NCBI RefSeq assembly: GCF_041262565.1
Contig: NZ_JBGCCJ010000001.1
Location: 3,038,001 to 3,102,000 of the forward strand
Length of the DNA stretch: 64,000 nt
Direction: 5' to 3'
Source: Leifsonia sp. EB41
GTDB taxonomy: Bacteria; Actinomycetota; Actinomycetes; Actinomycetales; Microbacteriaceae
This document shows, piece after piece, positions 25,032-32,899 of the stretch. Position 1 is the stretch's first letter. The number at the start of each line of letters is the position of its first letter. The translations under genes were made by a program, and so were the position numbers. The notes beneath the pieces were generated by a model. It was given only the letters and a program-made list of their open reading frames with translations, ran no database searches and was not told the DNA's origin.

Positions 25032-26669
25032 ATGGGTGATCTGTTCGGCGGGTACGGCACGCAGGCCGCGCGGCGCCGGCGCGGCAGGGCCACGCCGTTC
25101 GACGAGATGTTCGCCGACGTGCGCGGCGCCGTCGCCGAGCGCACCCGTCCCGCCTACCGCGAGCTGTTCGCGGCTCTGGCCGCGCTGACGCAGGAGGAGC
25201 TCCGCGGCCGCACCGACGCGCTCGCCAGCTCGTACCTCGCGCAGGGCGTCACCTTCGACTTCGCGGGGGAGGAGCGGCCGTTCCCGCTCGACGCGGTCCC
25301 CCGGGTCATCGAACAGGCCGAGTGGTCGCGGATCGAGAGCGGGGTGAAGCAGCGCGTCCGGGCGCTGGAGGCGTTCCTCAGCGACGTCTACGGCGCACAG
25401 AACGCGGTCCGCGACGGTGTCATCCCGGCCGGCCTGATCACCTCCTCCGCGCACTTCCACCGCGCGGCCGCCGGGGTGGAGAGCGCCAACGGGGTGCGCA
25501 TCCACGTCTCGGGCATCGACCTGATCCGTGACGAGCAGGGCGGCTGGCGGGTGCTGGAGGACAACGTGCGGGTGCCGAGCGGTGTCTCGTACGTGATCTC
25601 CAACCGCCGCGTGATGGCGCAGACCCTTCCCGAGCTGTTCACCTCGATGCGCGTGCGGCCGGTCGGGGACTACCCGTACCGGCTGCTGCAGGCGCTGAAG
25701 GCGAGCGCGCCCGGCGGGATGGAGAACCCGAACGTCGTCGTCCTCACCCCCGGCGTCTACAACTCCGCGTACTTCGAGCACACCCTCCTGGCCCGGCTGA
25801 TGGGGGTGGAGCTGGTGGAGGGCCGCGACCTGTTCTGCTCCGGCGGCACGGTGTGGATGCGCACCACCTCCGGCCCGCAGCGCGTCGACGTGATCTACCG
25901 GAGGATCGACGACGACTTCATCGACCCGCTGCAGTTCCGGGTGGACTCGGTGCTCGGGACGCCCGGGCTGATGCTCGCCGCACGGCTCGGCACCGTGACC
26001 ATCGCCAACGCGATCGGCAACGGCGTCGCCGACGACAAGCTCGTCTACACCTACCTGCCCGACCTGATCCGGTACTACCTCGCCGAGGAGCCGGTCCTCC
26101 CGAACGTCGACACCTGGCGGCTGGAGGAGCCGGACGCCCTGGCCGAGGTGCTCGACCGGCTGGACGAGCTGGTCGTCAAACCCGTAGACGGGTCCGGAGG
26201 CAAGGGGCTGGTGATCGGGCCGGACGCCGACCGTAAGGAGCTCGCCATTCTGCGCGCGCAGCTCGTCGCCGACCCGCGCGGCTGGATCGCGCAGCCGGTC
26301 GTGCAGCTCTCCACCATCCCCACACTCGTCGACGACGGGATGCGGCCGCGGCACGTCGACCTGAGGCCGTTCGCGGTCAACGACGGGCGGGAGGTCTGGG
26401 TGCTGCCGGGCGGCCTGACGCGCGTGGCGCTCGCGGAGGGGCAGCTCGTCGTCAACAGCAGCCAGGGCGGCGGGTCGAAGGACACCTGGGTGGTCGGGAT
26501 GGCCGCTTCCGGCGAGCCGCGGGCCGAGGAGAAACCGGAGCCCCGGAACGTGTCCGGCCTCGTCGCCGACCAGGCCGCGGCGCCGCCGCTCCCGGCGCCC
26601 GACCACTCGCTGGAGGATGCGCCGCGCAGCGACCAGCAGCAACAGCAGCAGCAGACGGAGGCGTGGTGA
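25032..26669 (+). CDS. Circularly permuted ATP-grasp protein (CP_ATPgrasp type)
   Basis: This 545-residue protein has the permuted ATP-grasp order. The segments IHVSGIDLIRDEQGGWRVLEDNVRVPSG, LTPGVYNSAYFEH and VVKPVDGSGGKGLVIG are all present. It ends in a flexible tail with a run of Gln codons just before the stop. It is the first gene of a three-gene operon with an alpha-E protein and a transglutaminase. Comparative studies of ATP-grasp systems predict that this set makes or ligates a peptide. The ATG is six bases after TAGCGT, suggesting leaderless translation. The tail overlaps the next start (TGATG). Confidence 0.9.
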   Translation: MGDLFGGYGTQAARRRRGRATPFDEMFADVRGAVAERTRPAYRELFAALAALTQEELRGRTDALASSYLAQGVTFDFAGEERPFPLDAVPRVIEQAEWSRIESGVKQRVRALEAFLSDVYGAQNAVRDGVIPAGLITSSAHFHRAAAGVESANGVRIHVSGIDLIRDEQGGWRVLEDNVRVPSGVSYVISNRRVMAQTLPELFTSMRVRPVGDYPYRLLQALKASAPGGMENPNVVVLTPGVYNSAYFEHTLLARLMGVELVEGRDLFCSGGTVWMRTTSGPQRVDVIYRRIDDDFIDPLQFRVDSVLGTPGLMLAARLGTVTIANAIGNGVADDKLVYTYLPDLIRYYLAEEPVLPNVDTWRLEEPDALAEVLDRLDELVVKPVDGSGGKGLVIGPDADRKELAILRAQLVADPRGWIAQPVVQLSTIPTLVDDGMRPRHVDLRPFAVNDGREVWVLPGGLTRVALAEGQLVVNSSQGGGSKDTWVVGMAASGEPRAEEKPEPRNVSGLVADQAAAPPLPAPDHSLEDAPRSDQQQQQQQTEAW

Positions 26670-27595
26670 TGCTCAGCAGGATCGCGTCGTCCCTGTTCTG
26701 GATCGGCCGCTACGTCGAGCGCAGCGACGGCACCGCGCGCATCCTCGACGTGCACCTCCAGCTGCTCCTGGAGGACCCGTGGATCGACGAGGACACCGCC
26801 TGCCGGTCGCTGCTCGGGGTGATGGGCTCCGCGACCGTGCCGGGCCCGATCGCCCGGGAGGACGTCCTGCGCCTCCTCGCCGTCGACCGCACGACACCGG
26901 CCTCCATCGCCTACTCGCTGGGCGCCGCGCGGGAGAACGCCCGGCGCGCCAGGGAGATCGTCTCGACCGAGCTGTGGGAGTGCCTCAACACCACGGCCGC
27001 GCGGGTGCCGCGGCGGGTGGCCAGCGACAAGGTCCACGAGTTCTTCACCTGGGTGCGGGATCGCACGGCGCTCGCCGTCGGGATCATGGACTCCGGCGCC
27101 AGCCGCGACGAGGCCTGGCACTTCTTCACGCTCGGCCGCAGCCTGGAGCGGGCGGACATGACCGCGCGGCTGCTCGCCACCCGCTCGCTGACGGAGGCGA
27201 GCGGCCCGAGCTGGACGACCATCCTGCGCTCCTGCGGCGCCTACGAGGCGTACCTGCGCACGTACCGCGGGGTGCCCTCCACCCGGAACGCGGCGGAATT
27301 CCTGCTGCACGACCGGCTGTTCCCGCGGTCCATCCTCTACGCGGTCACGCGCGCCGTGGAGAGCCTGCGCGATATCGAGCCCCGGCACGAGCGCGCGGGC
27401 GTGTCCGACCGGGCCGTCCGGCTGCTCGGCCAGGTGCAGAGCGAGCTGGAGTTCCGGCCGGTCGCGGAGGTGCTGGACGACCTCCCCGCGCACATGGCCG
27501 TCGTCCAGGAGGCGACCAGCGCGGCGACGTCCGCGATCACCCGGCGCTACTTCCCGGAGAGCACCGCGCCGAGCTGGACCGGGGAACGGGCATGA
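26669..27595 (+). CDS. Alpha-E domain protein
   Basis: This 308-residue all-helical protein begins MLSRIASSLFWIGRYVERSDGTARILDVH, the recognisable alpha-E start, and continues with ARENARRAREIVSTELWECLN and FFTLGRSLERADMTARLL. Alpha-E proteins nearly always accompany the permuted ATP-grasp and transglutaminase found here and are thought to complete the active complex; the chemistry is unproved. The ATG at 26669 overlaps the previous stop, with GGAG eight bases upstream. Two GTG codons just before it are alternative starts. Confidence 0.9.
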   Translation: MLSRIASSLFWIGRYVERSDGTARILDVHLQLLLEDPWIDEDTACRSLLGVMGSATVPGPIAREDVLRLLAVDRTTPASIAYSLGAARENARRAREIVSTELWECLNTTAARVPRRVASDKVHEFFTWVRDRTALAVGIMDSGASRDEAWHFFTLGRSLERADMTARLLATRSLTEASGPSWTTILRSCGAYEAYLRTYRGVPSTRNAAEFLLHDRLFPRSILYAVTRAVESLRDIEPRHERAGVSDRAVRLLGQVQSELEFRPVAEVLDDLPAHMAVVQEATSAATSAITRRYFPESTAPSWTGERA

Positions 27596-28434
27596 AGCGG
27601 CTGCGGGTGACCCACTCGACTGGTTACCGGTACGGGGCGGAGGTGTCGGCCTCCTACAACGAGGCGCGGATGATGCCGGCGTCCGGCGACCGGCAGCTCG
27701 TGCTGCACAGCGCGCTCGACGTCCATCCGGTCTCGTCGCACCACCAGTACACCGACTACTGGGGAACGCGCGTGCTCGCCTTCGACGTGCTGAACCCGCA
27801 TCGCGAGCTGACGATCACGGCGACGAGCCTGGTGGAGGTCCTGGACGCGCCGCACGCGCCCGACCCGCTCGGCTGGCCGGAGCTGGCGGAGGCCGTCGCG
27901 CGGTCGGGGGAGTGCGTGCAGCAGCTCCGGCAGACGCCGCTGACCGAGCCGCCCGCGTCGCTGGTCGCACTGGCGGCGTCGTCGGCCGGCGCCGGTGATC
28001 CGTGCTCCGTCGCGCAGGCCATCTCCGTCGCGGTCGGGGAGGCGATGACCTACGAGAGCGGGGTCACGGGCGTGCGGACCACGGCGCGGGAGGCCTGGGA
28101 GTCGCGCAGCGGCGTCTGCCAGGACATCGCGCATGTCGCGATCGGGGCGTTGCGCTCGGCCGGCATCCCGGCCAGGTACGTGTCCGGCTACCTGCACCCG
28201 AAGGCCGACGCGGCGGTGGGGGAGACGGTGGTCGGCGAGTCGCACGCCTGGGTCGAGTGGTTCTGCGGCGGCTGGCACGGCTACGACCCGACCAACGGCA
28301 TCGCGATCGGCGACCGGCACGTCCGCGTCGGCCACGGCCGGGACTACGCCGACGTCGCCCCGCTGCGCGGCGTCTACTCGGGAGCCGCCGGCTCGGACCT
28401 CTTCGTCTCCGTCTCCATCACCCGCGAGGCCTGA
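27592..28434 (+). CDS. Transglutaminase-like cysteine protease family protein
   Basis: This 280-residue protein has an N-terminal beta domain typical of the bacterial transglutaminase family (RVTHSTGYRYG), then the catalytic core. The Cys is in RSGVCQDIAHVAIGALRSAGIPARYVSGYL, the His in SHAWVEWF, and the Asp in GYDPTNG. Such enzymes may hydrolyse or form amide bonds on the peptide product of the neighbouring ATP-grasp. The ATG overlaps the alpha-E stop (ATGA). The stop codon falls within an 18-bp tandem duplication. Confidence 0.92.
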   Translation: MKRLRVTHSTGYRYGAEVSASYNEARMMPASGDRQLVLHSALDVHPVSSHHQYTDYWGTRVLAFDVLNPHRELTITATSLVEVLDAPHAPDPLGWPELAEAVARSGECVQQLRQTPLTEPPASLVALAASSAGAGDPCSVAQAISVAVGEAMTYESGVTGVRTTAREAWESRSGVCQDIAHVAIGALRSAGIPARYVSGYLHPKADAAVGETVVGESHAWVEWFCGGWHGYDPTNGIAIGDRHVRVGHGRDYADVAPLRGVYSGAAGSDLFVSVSITREA

Positions 28435-28461
28435 GCAGCCGCCGAGGCCTGACCACCCGCC
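28426..28461. repeat. Two 18-bp tandem copies spanning a stop codon
   Basis: GAGGCCTGAGCAGCCGCC (28426-28443) is followed directly by GAGGCCTGACCACCCGCC (28444-28461), 16 of 18 bases identical. The first copy contains the TGA of the transglutaminase gene and the second repeats it in frame, giving a back-up stop. Confidence 0.7.
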
Positions 28462-28491
28462 GAGTACGGGCAAAATCGGGCGAAAACGCTC

Positions 28492-28516
28492 GAGTACGCG
28501 GATTGTTCGCGTACTC
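28492..28516. terminator. Hairpin between operon end and ddl-like gene
   Basis: GAGTACGCG (28492-28500) and CGCGTACTC (28508-28516) are perfect 9-base arms around a seven-base loop. A related CGAGTACG also occurs at 28461-28468. It ends 13 bases before the -10 box of the next gene, so it may be a terminator, an operator, or both. Confidence 0.5.
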
Positions 28517-28541
28517 AGCGGGTTGTGGGTACGGTGGCGGG

Positions 28542-29534
28542 ATGCGGATCGGTGTGCTGTTCGGTGGGGCCAGCGAGGAGCGCGATGTGTCGATCGCGAG
28601 TGCGGCGCCGGTGGTGCGCGCGCTGCGCGGGCTCGGTCACGAGGTGCTGGCCGTCGACACGGCCTCCGGAACCCTCGACGCGGCGGCGGAGGCGCGCGTC
28701 CTGACCGGCGCGGTCGGCGTCGCGCCGCCCGAGTCGACGGCGCTCGCGCGGCTGGCCGGCGCCGGGAGCGCGCTGCGGCTGCCCGAGGAGGTCGCCGGCG
28801 TCGACCTGGTCTTCCTCGCGCTGCACGGCGGGTCTGGCGAGAACGGGGAGTTGCAGGCGCTCCTCCAGCTCGCCGGCATCCCGTACACCGGGTCCGGTCC
28901 GCTCGGCAGCGGGCTGGCGATGGACAAGGAGCTCACCAAGCGCGTGCTCCTCCAGGCCGGGGTGCGCACGCCCGACTGGGCGCTCGACCCGCTCGAGCCG
29001 GGCGCCGCGGCGGCCGAGCTCGGACTCCCGGTCGTCGTGAAGCCGAACGCGCAGGGCTCGACGGTCGGGCTGAGCATCGTGCGCGACCCGGACGAGTTGG
29101 ACGCCGCGGTCGAGCGCGCCTCCGTGTTCGGCCCGGTCCTCTTCGAGCGGTTCGTGCCGGGGCGCGAGCTGACGGTCGGTGTGCTCGGCGACGAGGCGCT
29201 CGCGGTGGGGGAGATCGCGGTCGACCCGGACTCGGCGTTCAGCTACGGCGACAAGTATCAGCCCGGCGCGGTCGCGGAGACGTTCCCGGCCGACCTGCCG
29301 GCCGAGGTCGCCGCGGAGGCCAGGGCGGCGGCACTGACCGCGCACCGGGCGCTGCGCCTCTCCGGCTACAGCCGCACCGACTTCCGGCTCGACCGGGACG
29401 GCGTGCTCTGGACGATCGAGGTCAACTCGCTGCCCGGCCTGACCGCGACCAGCCTGCTCCCGCAGTCCGCGGCGGCCGTCGGGATCGGCTACGCCGACCT
29501 CTGCCGCCGCATCGTCGACCTCGCCGTGCGCTGA
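28542..29534 (+). CDS. D-alanine-D-alanine ligase family protein
   Basis: This 330-residue ATP-grasp ligase has the Ddl landmarks: VLFGGASEERDVSIASA at the N-terminus, LALHGGSGENGELQALLQLAGIPYTGSG around residue 88, the KPNAQGSTVGLS ATP loop, and EVNSLPGLTATSLLPQSA at the C-terminus. It would make the D-Ala-D-Ala dipeptide of peptidoglycan. It is somewhat short, so it could be a second or specialised ligase. TACGGT six bases before the ATG suggests a leaderless message. No other murein gene is adjacent. Confidence 0.88.
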   Translation: MRIGVLFGGASEERDVSIASAAPVVRALRGLGHEVLAVDTASGTLDAAAEARVLTGAVGVAPPESTALARLAGAGSALRLPEEVAGVDLVFLALHGGSGENGELQALLQLAGIPYTGSGPLGSGLAMDKELTKRVLLQAGVRTPDWALDPLEPGAAAAELGLPVVVKPNAQGSTVGLSIVRDPDELDAAVERASVFGPVLFERFVPGRELTVGVLGDEALAVGEIAVDPDSAFSYGDKYQPGAVAETFPADLPAEVAAEARAAALTAHRALRLSGYSRTDFRLDRDGVLWTIEVNSLPGLTATSLLPQSAAAVGIGYADLCRRIVDLAVR

Positions 29535-29609
29535 CCGCCATCCAACTGACACGACACGCCGCGACCCGCGCCCGTGACACGGCGAGTCCCGTCAGTCCGT
29601 TCGACCGTT

Positions 29610-29632
29610 CGTTACCTGAACGACCGGTAACG
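29610..29632. promoter_or_regulatory. Inverted repeat upstream of a small membrane protein gene
   Basis: CGTTACC (29610-29616) and GGTAACG (29626-29632) are exact complements with a nine-base gap, 50 bp before the start of the next gene. It may be an operator, or a weak terminator for the ddl-like gene. Confidence 0.35.
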
Positions 29633-29681
29633 ATCGGCCCGGCGGGGTTGCCCGGCGCATCCCGTGGGTTTGAATGGGACC

Positions 29682-29984
29682 ATGCGCAGTGTCGGTTGGT
29701 CGTTGTTCGGGTTCGCGTTCGTCGTGGCGGCGGTCGCGCTCGGCGCCCTGACCACACCGGCCGTCGACCACGGCCTCGCGACGGTGGCCGTCGGGCATCA
29801 CCTGGGCTTCACCCGCCGCCAGTGGGTGGACCTCGCGATCGCCGCGCTGTTCTTCATCGCGGCCGCAGCGGCCGCCGGCGCGCTGATCGTGACCCGCATC
29901 CGCGCGTCCAAGCACATCACGACGGACGCGCTGCTGGCGCCGGAGTCGCTCGCTCCCGATTCGCTGGTGCCGATCGACCGCTAG
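29682..29984 (+). CDS. Small two-helix membrane protein
   Basis: This 100-residue protein has two hydrophobic helices (residues ~5-25 and ~48-70) joined by a polar loop (TTPAVDHGLATVAVGHHLGFTRRQWVD). A repetitive tail alternates Ala-Pro-Glu/Asp-Ser-Leu. No family is recognised. The ATG at 29682 is the natural start; a GTG at 29664 is also in frame. It ends eight bases from the convergent PucR regulator. Confidence 0.6.
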   Translation: MRSVGWSLFGFAFVVAAVALGALTTPAVDHGLATVAVGHHLGFTRRQWVDLAIAALFFIAAAAAAGALIVTRIRASKHITTDALLAPESLAPDSLVPIDR

Positions 29985-29992
29985 AGGTCGCC

Positions 29993-31444
29993 TTACTCCG
30001 CCGCGCGCAGCGCGGCGTAGAGGTCCGCTCGGGCGGCGAAGCCGCCGAGGTCGCGCCCGAGCAGCCGCTCGGCGTCCGCGACCCGCGCCCGCAAGGTGTG
30101 CCGGTGCATCCCGAGCCGCCGCGCGGCCACGTCGTACACCCCGTCGGCGTCGAGCCAGGTGCGGAGGATGCCGGGCAGCGCCGGGTCGGCCTCCGCCAGC
30201 GGGGCGAGGGCGGTCGCCGCGACCGCGCGCGCGTCCGGCGTCTGGAGCAGGGCGAGCATCCCGGCCGCCGCCACGTCGTCGAACGACGGCACCCGGTCGT
30301 CCCTGCTCGACCGGCGCGCCGCGACGCCGGCCTGCGTCACGCCGGACGTCAACGCCCCGAACGTCACGGGGGCCGACGACCCGCCGCGCAGCTCGAACCG
30401 CTCGGCCAGCTCCGCGATCGCCTCCGGCGACGACCCGAGCACCACCAGGTCCTGCCCGTCGCGGGCGAAGAACCCGTCGCCGCCGGCCTCCAGCCAGTCC
30501 GCCGCCGCCGCGATGGCGGCCCCGTGCAGGACCGTCACGCGCGCGGGCTGCTCGGGCAGCGCGCCGAGCACCGGCTCGGCCACCGCCTCCGCCAGCGCGT
30601 CGTCGCCGGCCAGCAGCGCCCGCCACACCGCCGTGCGGAGGCGCGCCCGCGCCGCGTCGGTCGCCCGGCTCTGCTCCAGCGCGAGTCCAGCGAGCGCGAC
30701 GACCCCGGTCACCACCTGCTGCGCGGCCTGGTCGAGCCCCTCCGACCCGATCGCGAGCACGCCGCGCAGCCGCCCCGCCGCGCCCAGTGTCTGCAGGGAG
30801 AACGGCCCGGCCTCCGTCTCCGCAGTCCCCGCCGCCCGGCGCCGGCTGCGCAGCAGCGGCTCGGCCGCGCCGACCAGCACCGCCCGCGCCGCCGCGTCCA
30901 GCGCTCCGGCGGGCGCGAGCCGGTCCAGCGTCCCGTCGGCCCCGATCAGCGCCACCGGCCGGTCGATCTGGCGGGCCAGCTCGGCGAGCACAGCGCCCAG
31001 CGCGTCGGGCCGCAGCGCCGCGAGCGAGATCGCCCGGGAGGCCCGCAGCGCCCAGGTGTTGCGCGCATACGCGTCCGCGGCCAGCCGGTCGGCGACGAAC
31101 CGCGCCACCGCGATGAACGGCGTCCGGTACGGCACCTCGAACAGCGGGAGGCCGTGCCGCACACACGCCTCCAGGAGCGGCCCGGGGGTGTCGCGCACGA
31201 CCTCCGTGCCGAACCCGAGCCCGGCAATCCCGTGCTCCACCAGCCGGGACACGTACGGGTCGACGTCCTCCGGCGTCCCCGTCACGAGCAGCACCTGCCC
31301 GGGCGAGAGGAACGGCGTCGGATCGGGGAGGTCGGAGCTGTGCGCCCACGACAGCGGCACGTCCAGCTCGCCGACGTCGGCGGCGGTGAGCAGGTGGAGG
31401 CCGAGCTCGGGCCGGGCGAGCAGCTGGGCGAGGGTCGCGGGCAT
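29993..31444 (-). CDS. PucR-family transcriptional regulator
   Basis: This 483-residue regulator has an N-terminal PucR ligand-type domain (PTPFLSPGQVLLVTGTPEDVDPYVSRLVEHGIAGLGFG), a middle GGDEF-like/CdaR-type region, and a C-terminal PucR helix-turn-helix (ILRTWLDADGVYDVAARRLGMHRHTLRARVADAERLLGRDL). It is divergent from gabT-gabD with 93 bp between the starts. PucR proteins often activate nitrogen-compound catabolism, so it probably senses GABA or a related amine and controls the divergent operon. That assignment is by position. Confidence 0.9.
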   Translation of the reverse strand: MPATLAQLLARPELGLHLLTAADVGELDVPLSWAHSSDLPDPTPFLSPGQVLLVTGTPEDVDPYVSRLVEHGIAGLGFGTEVVRDTPGPLLEACVRHGLPLFEVPYRTPFIAVARFVADRLAADAYARNTWALRASRAISLAALRPDALGAVLAELARQIDRPVALIGADGTLDRLAPAGALDAAARAVLVGAAEPLLRSRRRAAGTAETEAGPFSLQTLGAAGRLRGVLAIGSEGLDQAAQQVVTGVVALAGLALEQSRATDAARARLRTAVWRALLAGDDALAEAVAEPVLGALPEQPARVTVLHGAAIAAAADWLEAGGDGFFARDGQDLVVLGSSPEAIAELAERFELRGGSSAPVTFGALTSGVTQAGVAARRSSRDDRVPSFDDVAAAGMLALLQTPDARAVAATALAPLAEADPALPGILRTWLDADGVYDVAARRLGMHRHTLRARVADAERLLGRDLGGFAARADLYAALRAAE

Positions 31445-31537
31445 CGGGGCACTCCATCTGCCAGGGTGTCGATTCCTGACGTTCGAATTGTACGGCCCGT
31501 CCAGGCGCGGGGCGCGCCGGTTCCCTACGATGCCGCC

Positions 31538-32899
31538 ATGACCATCGTTACTCCCGCCTCCGCAACAATCGTCGGCGGACCCTCGCTCCCGCAGGAGCGC
31601 CGGCTCGTCACCCCCATCCCCGGCCCCGAGTCGCGCAAGCGCGCCGAGCGCAAGGCGCAGGCCGTCGCCGCGAGCGTCGGCGCAACCATCCCCGTGTTCA
31701 CCGTCGCAGCCGGCGGGGGTGTGCTCGTCGACGTCGACGGCAACTCCCTCATCGACTTCGGCTCCGGCATCGCCGTCACCGGTGTGGGCAACGCAGCCCC
31801 GCGCGTGGTCGAGGCCGTGACCGCACAGGTCGCCGCCTTCACGCACACCTGCTTCACCGTCGCCCCGTATGACTCCTATGTGGAGGTCGCCGAGGCCCTC
31901 AACCGCCTCACGCCCGGTGACTTCGTCAAGCGGAGCGCCCTGTTCAACTCCGGCGCCGAGGCCGTGGAGAACGCGGTCAAGGTCGCCCGGCACTACACCG
32001 GCAAGCAGGCCGTCGTCGCGTTCGACCACGCCTACCACGGCCGCACGAACCTTACGATGGGCCTCACCGCCAAGAACCAGCCGTACAAGAACGGCTTCGG
32101 CCCGTTCGCGCCCGAGATCTACCGCGCCCCGCTCAGCTACCCGCTGCGCGACGGCGGCCTCTCCGGCGCCGAGGCGGCCACGCGTGCGATCACTCTGATC
32201 GAGAAGCAGATCGGCGCGTCCAACCTGGCCGCGATCATCATCGAGCCGATCCAGGGCGAGGGCGGCTTCATCGTCCCGGCCGACGGCTTCCTCCCGGCAC
32301 TCCAGGAGTGGGCGAACGAGAACGGCGTCGTCTTCATCGCCGACGAGGTGCAGACCGGCTTCGCCCGCACCGGCACCATGTTCGCCTCCGAGCAGTTCGG
32401 GATCGTGCCCGACCTGATCGTCACCGCCAAGGGCATCGCCGGCGGCCTCCCGCTGTCGGCCGTGACCGGCCGCGCCGAGATCATGGACGCCCCGCAGGTC
32501 GGCGGCCTCGGCGGCACCTACGGCGGCAACCCGCTCGCCTGCGTCGCCGCGCTCGCCGCGATCGAGACGTACGAGCAGGAGGACCTGGCCGGGCGCGCCC
32601 GCGCCATCGGCGAGATCCTCTTCGAGAAGCTCGGCGCCCTCCGCGCCGCCGACCCGCGCGTCGCCGAGGTGCGCGGTCGCGGGGCCATGGTCGCCATCGA
32701 GCTGGTCGACCCCGAGACCGGGGAGCCCGACGCCGCGCTGACCGCCAAGGTCGCCGCCGCTGCGCACGCGGCCGGCGTCGTGCTGCTGACCTGCGGCACC
32801 TACGGCAACGTGATCCGCTTCCTCCCGCCGCTCAGCATCCCGGACCACCTCCTCATCGAAGGGCTGGACGTCGTCGCGGAGGCGGTGGCCAACGCATGA
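31538..32899 (+). CDS. gabT: 4-aminobutyrate aminotransferase
   Basis: This 453-residue class III PLP transaminase has FNSGAEAVENAVKVARHYTGK, the AFDHAYHGRTNLTMGLTAK region, EPIQGEGGFIVP, the cofactor Asp in FIADEVQTGFARTG, and the PLP Lys in VTAKGIAGGLPLSAVTGR. It converts GABA plus 2-oxoglutarate to succinic semialdehyde and glutamate. The next gene, overlapping by ATGA, encodes the dehydrogenase for that aldehyde. TACGAT (31526-31531) lies six bases before the ATG, so translation is probably leaderless. Confidence 0.95.
   Translation: MTIVTPASATIVGGPSLPQERRLVTPIPGPESRKRAERKAQAVAASVGATIPVFTVAAGGGVLVDVDGNSLIDFGSGIAVTGVGNAAPRVVEAVTAQVAAFTHTCFTVAPYDSYVEVAEALNRLTPGDFVKRSALFNSGAEAVENAVKVARHYTGKQAVVAFDHAYHGRTNLTMGLTAKNQPYKNGFGPFAPEIYRAPLSYPLRDGGLSGAEAATRAITLIEKQIGASNLAAIIIEPIQGEGGFIVPADGFLPALQEWANENGVVFIADEVQTGFARTGTMFASEQFGIVPDLIVTAKGIAGGLPLSAVTGRAEIMDAPQVGGLGGTYGGNPLACVAALAAIETYEQEDLAGRARAIGEILFEKLGALRAADPRVAEVRGRGAMVAIELVDPETGEPDAALTAKVAAAAHAAGVVLLTCGTYGNVIRFLPPLSIPDHLLIEGLDVVAEAVANA

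Noticed and set aside
28133-31537. Very long open frame continuing upstream of gabT
   Set aside because: It runs across the transglutaminase, ddl-like and PucR genes and yields Arg/Gly/Ala-rich sequence with no motifs; this is a shadow of high GC content, and only the gabT part is real.
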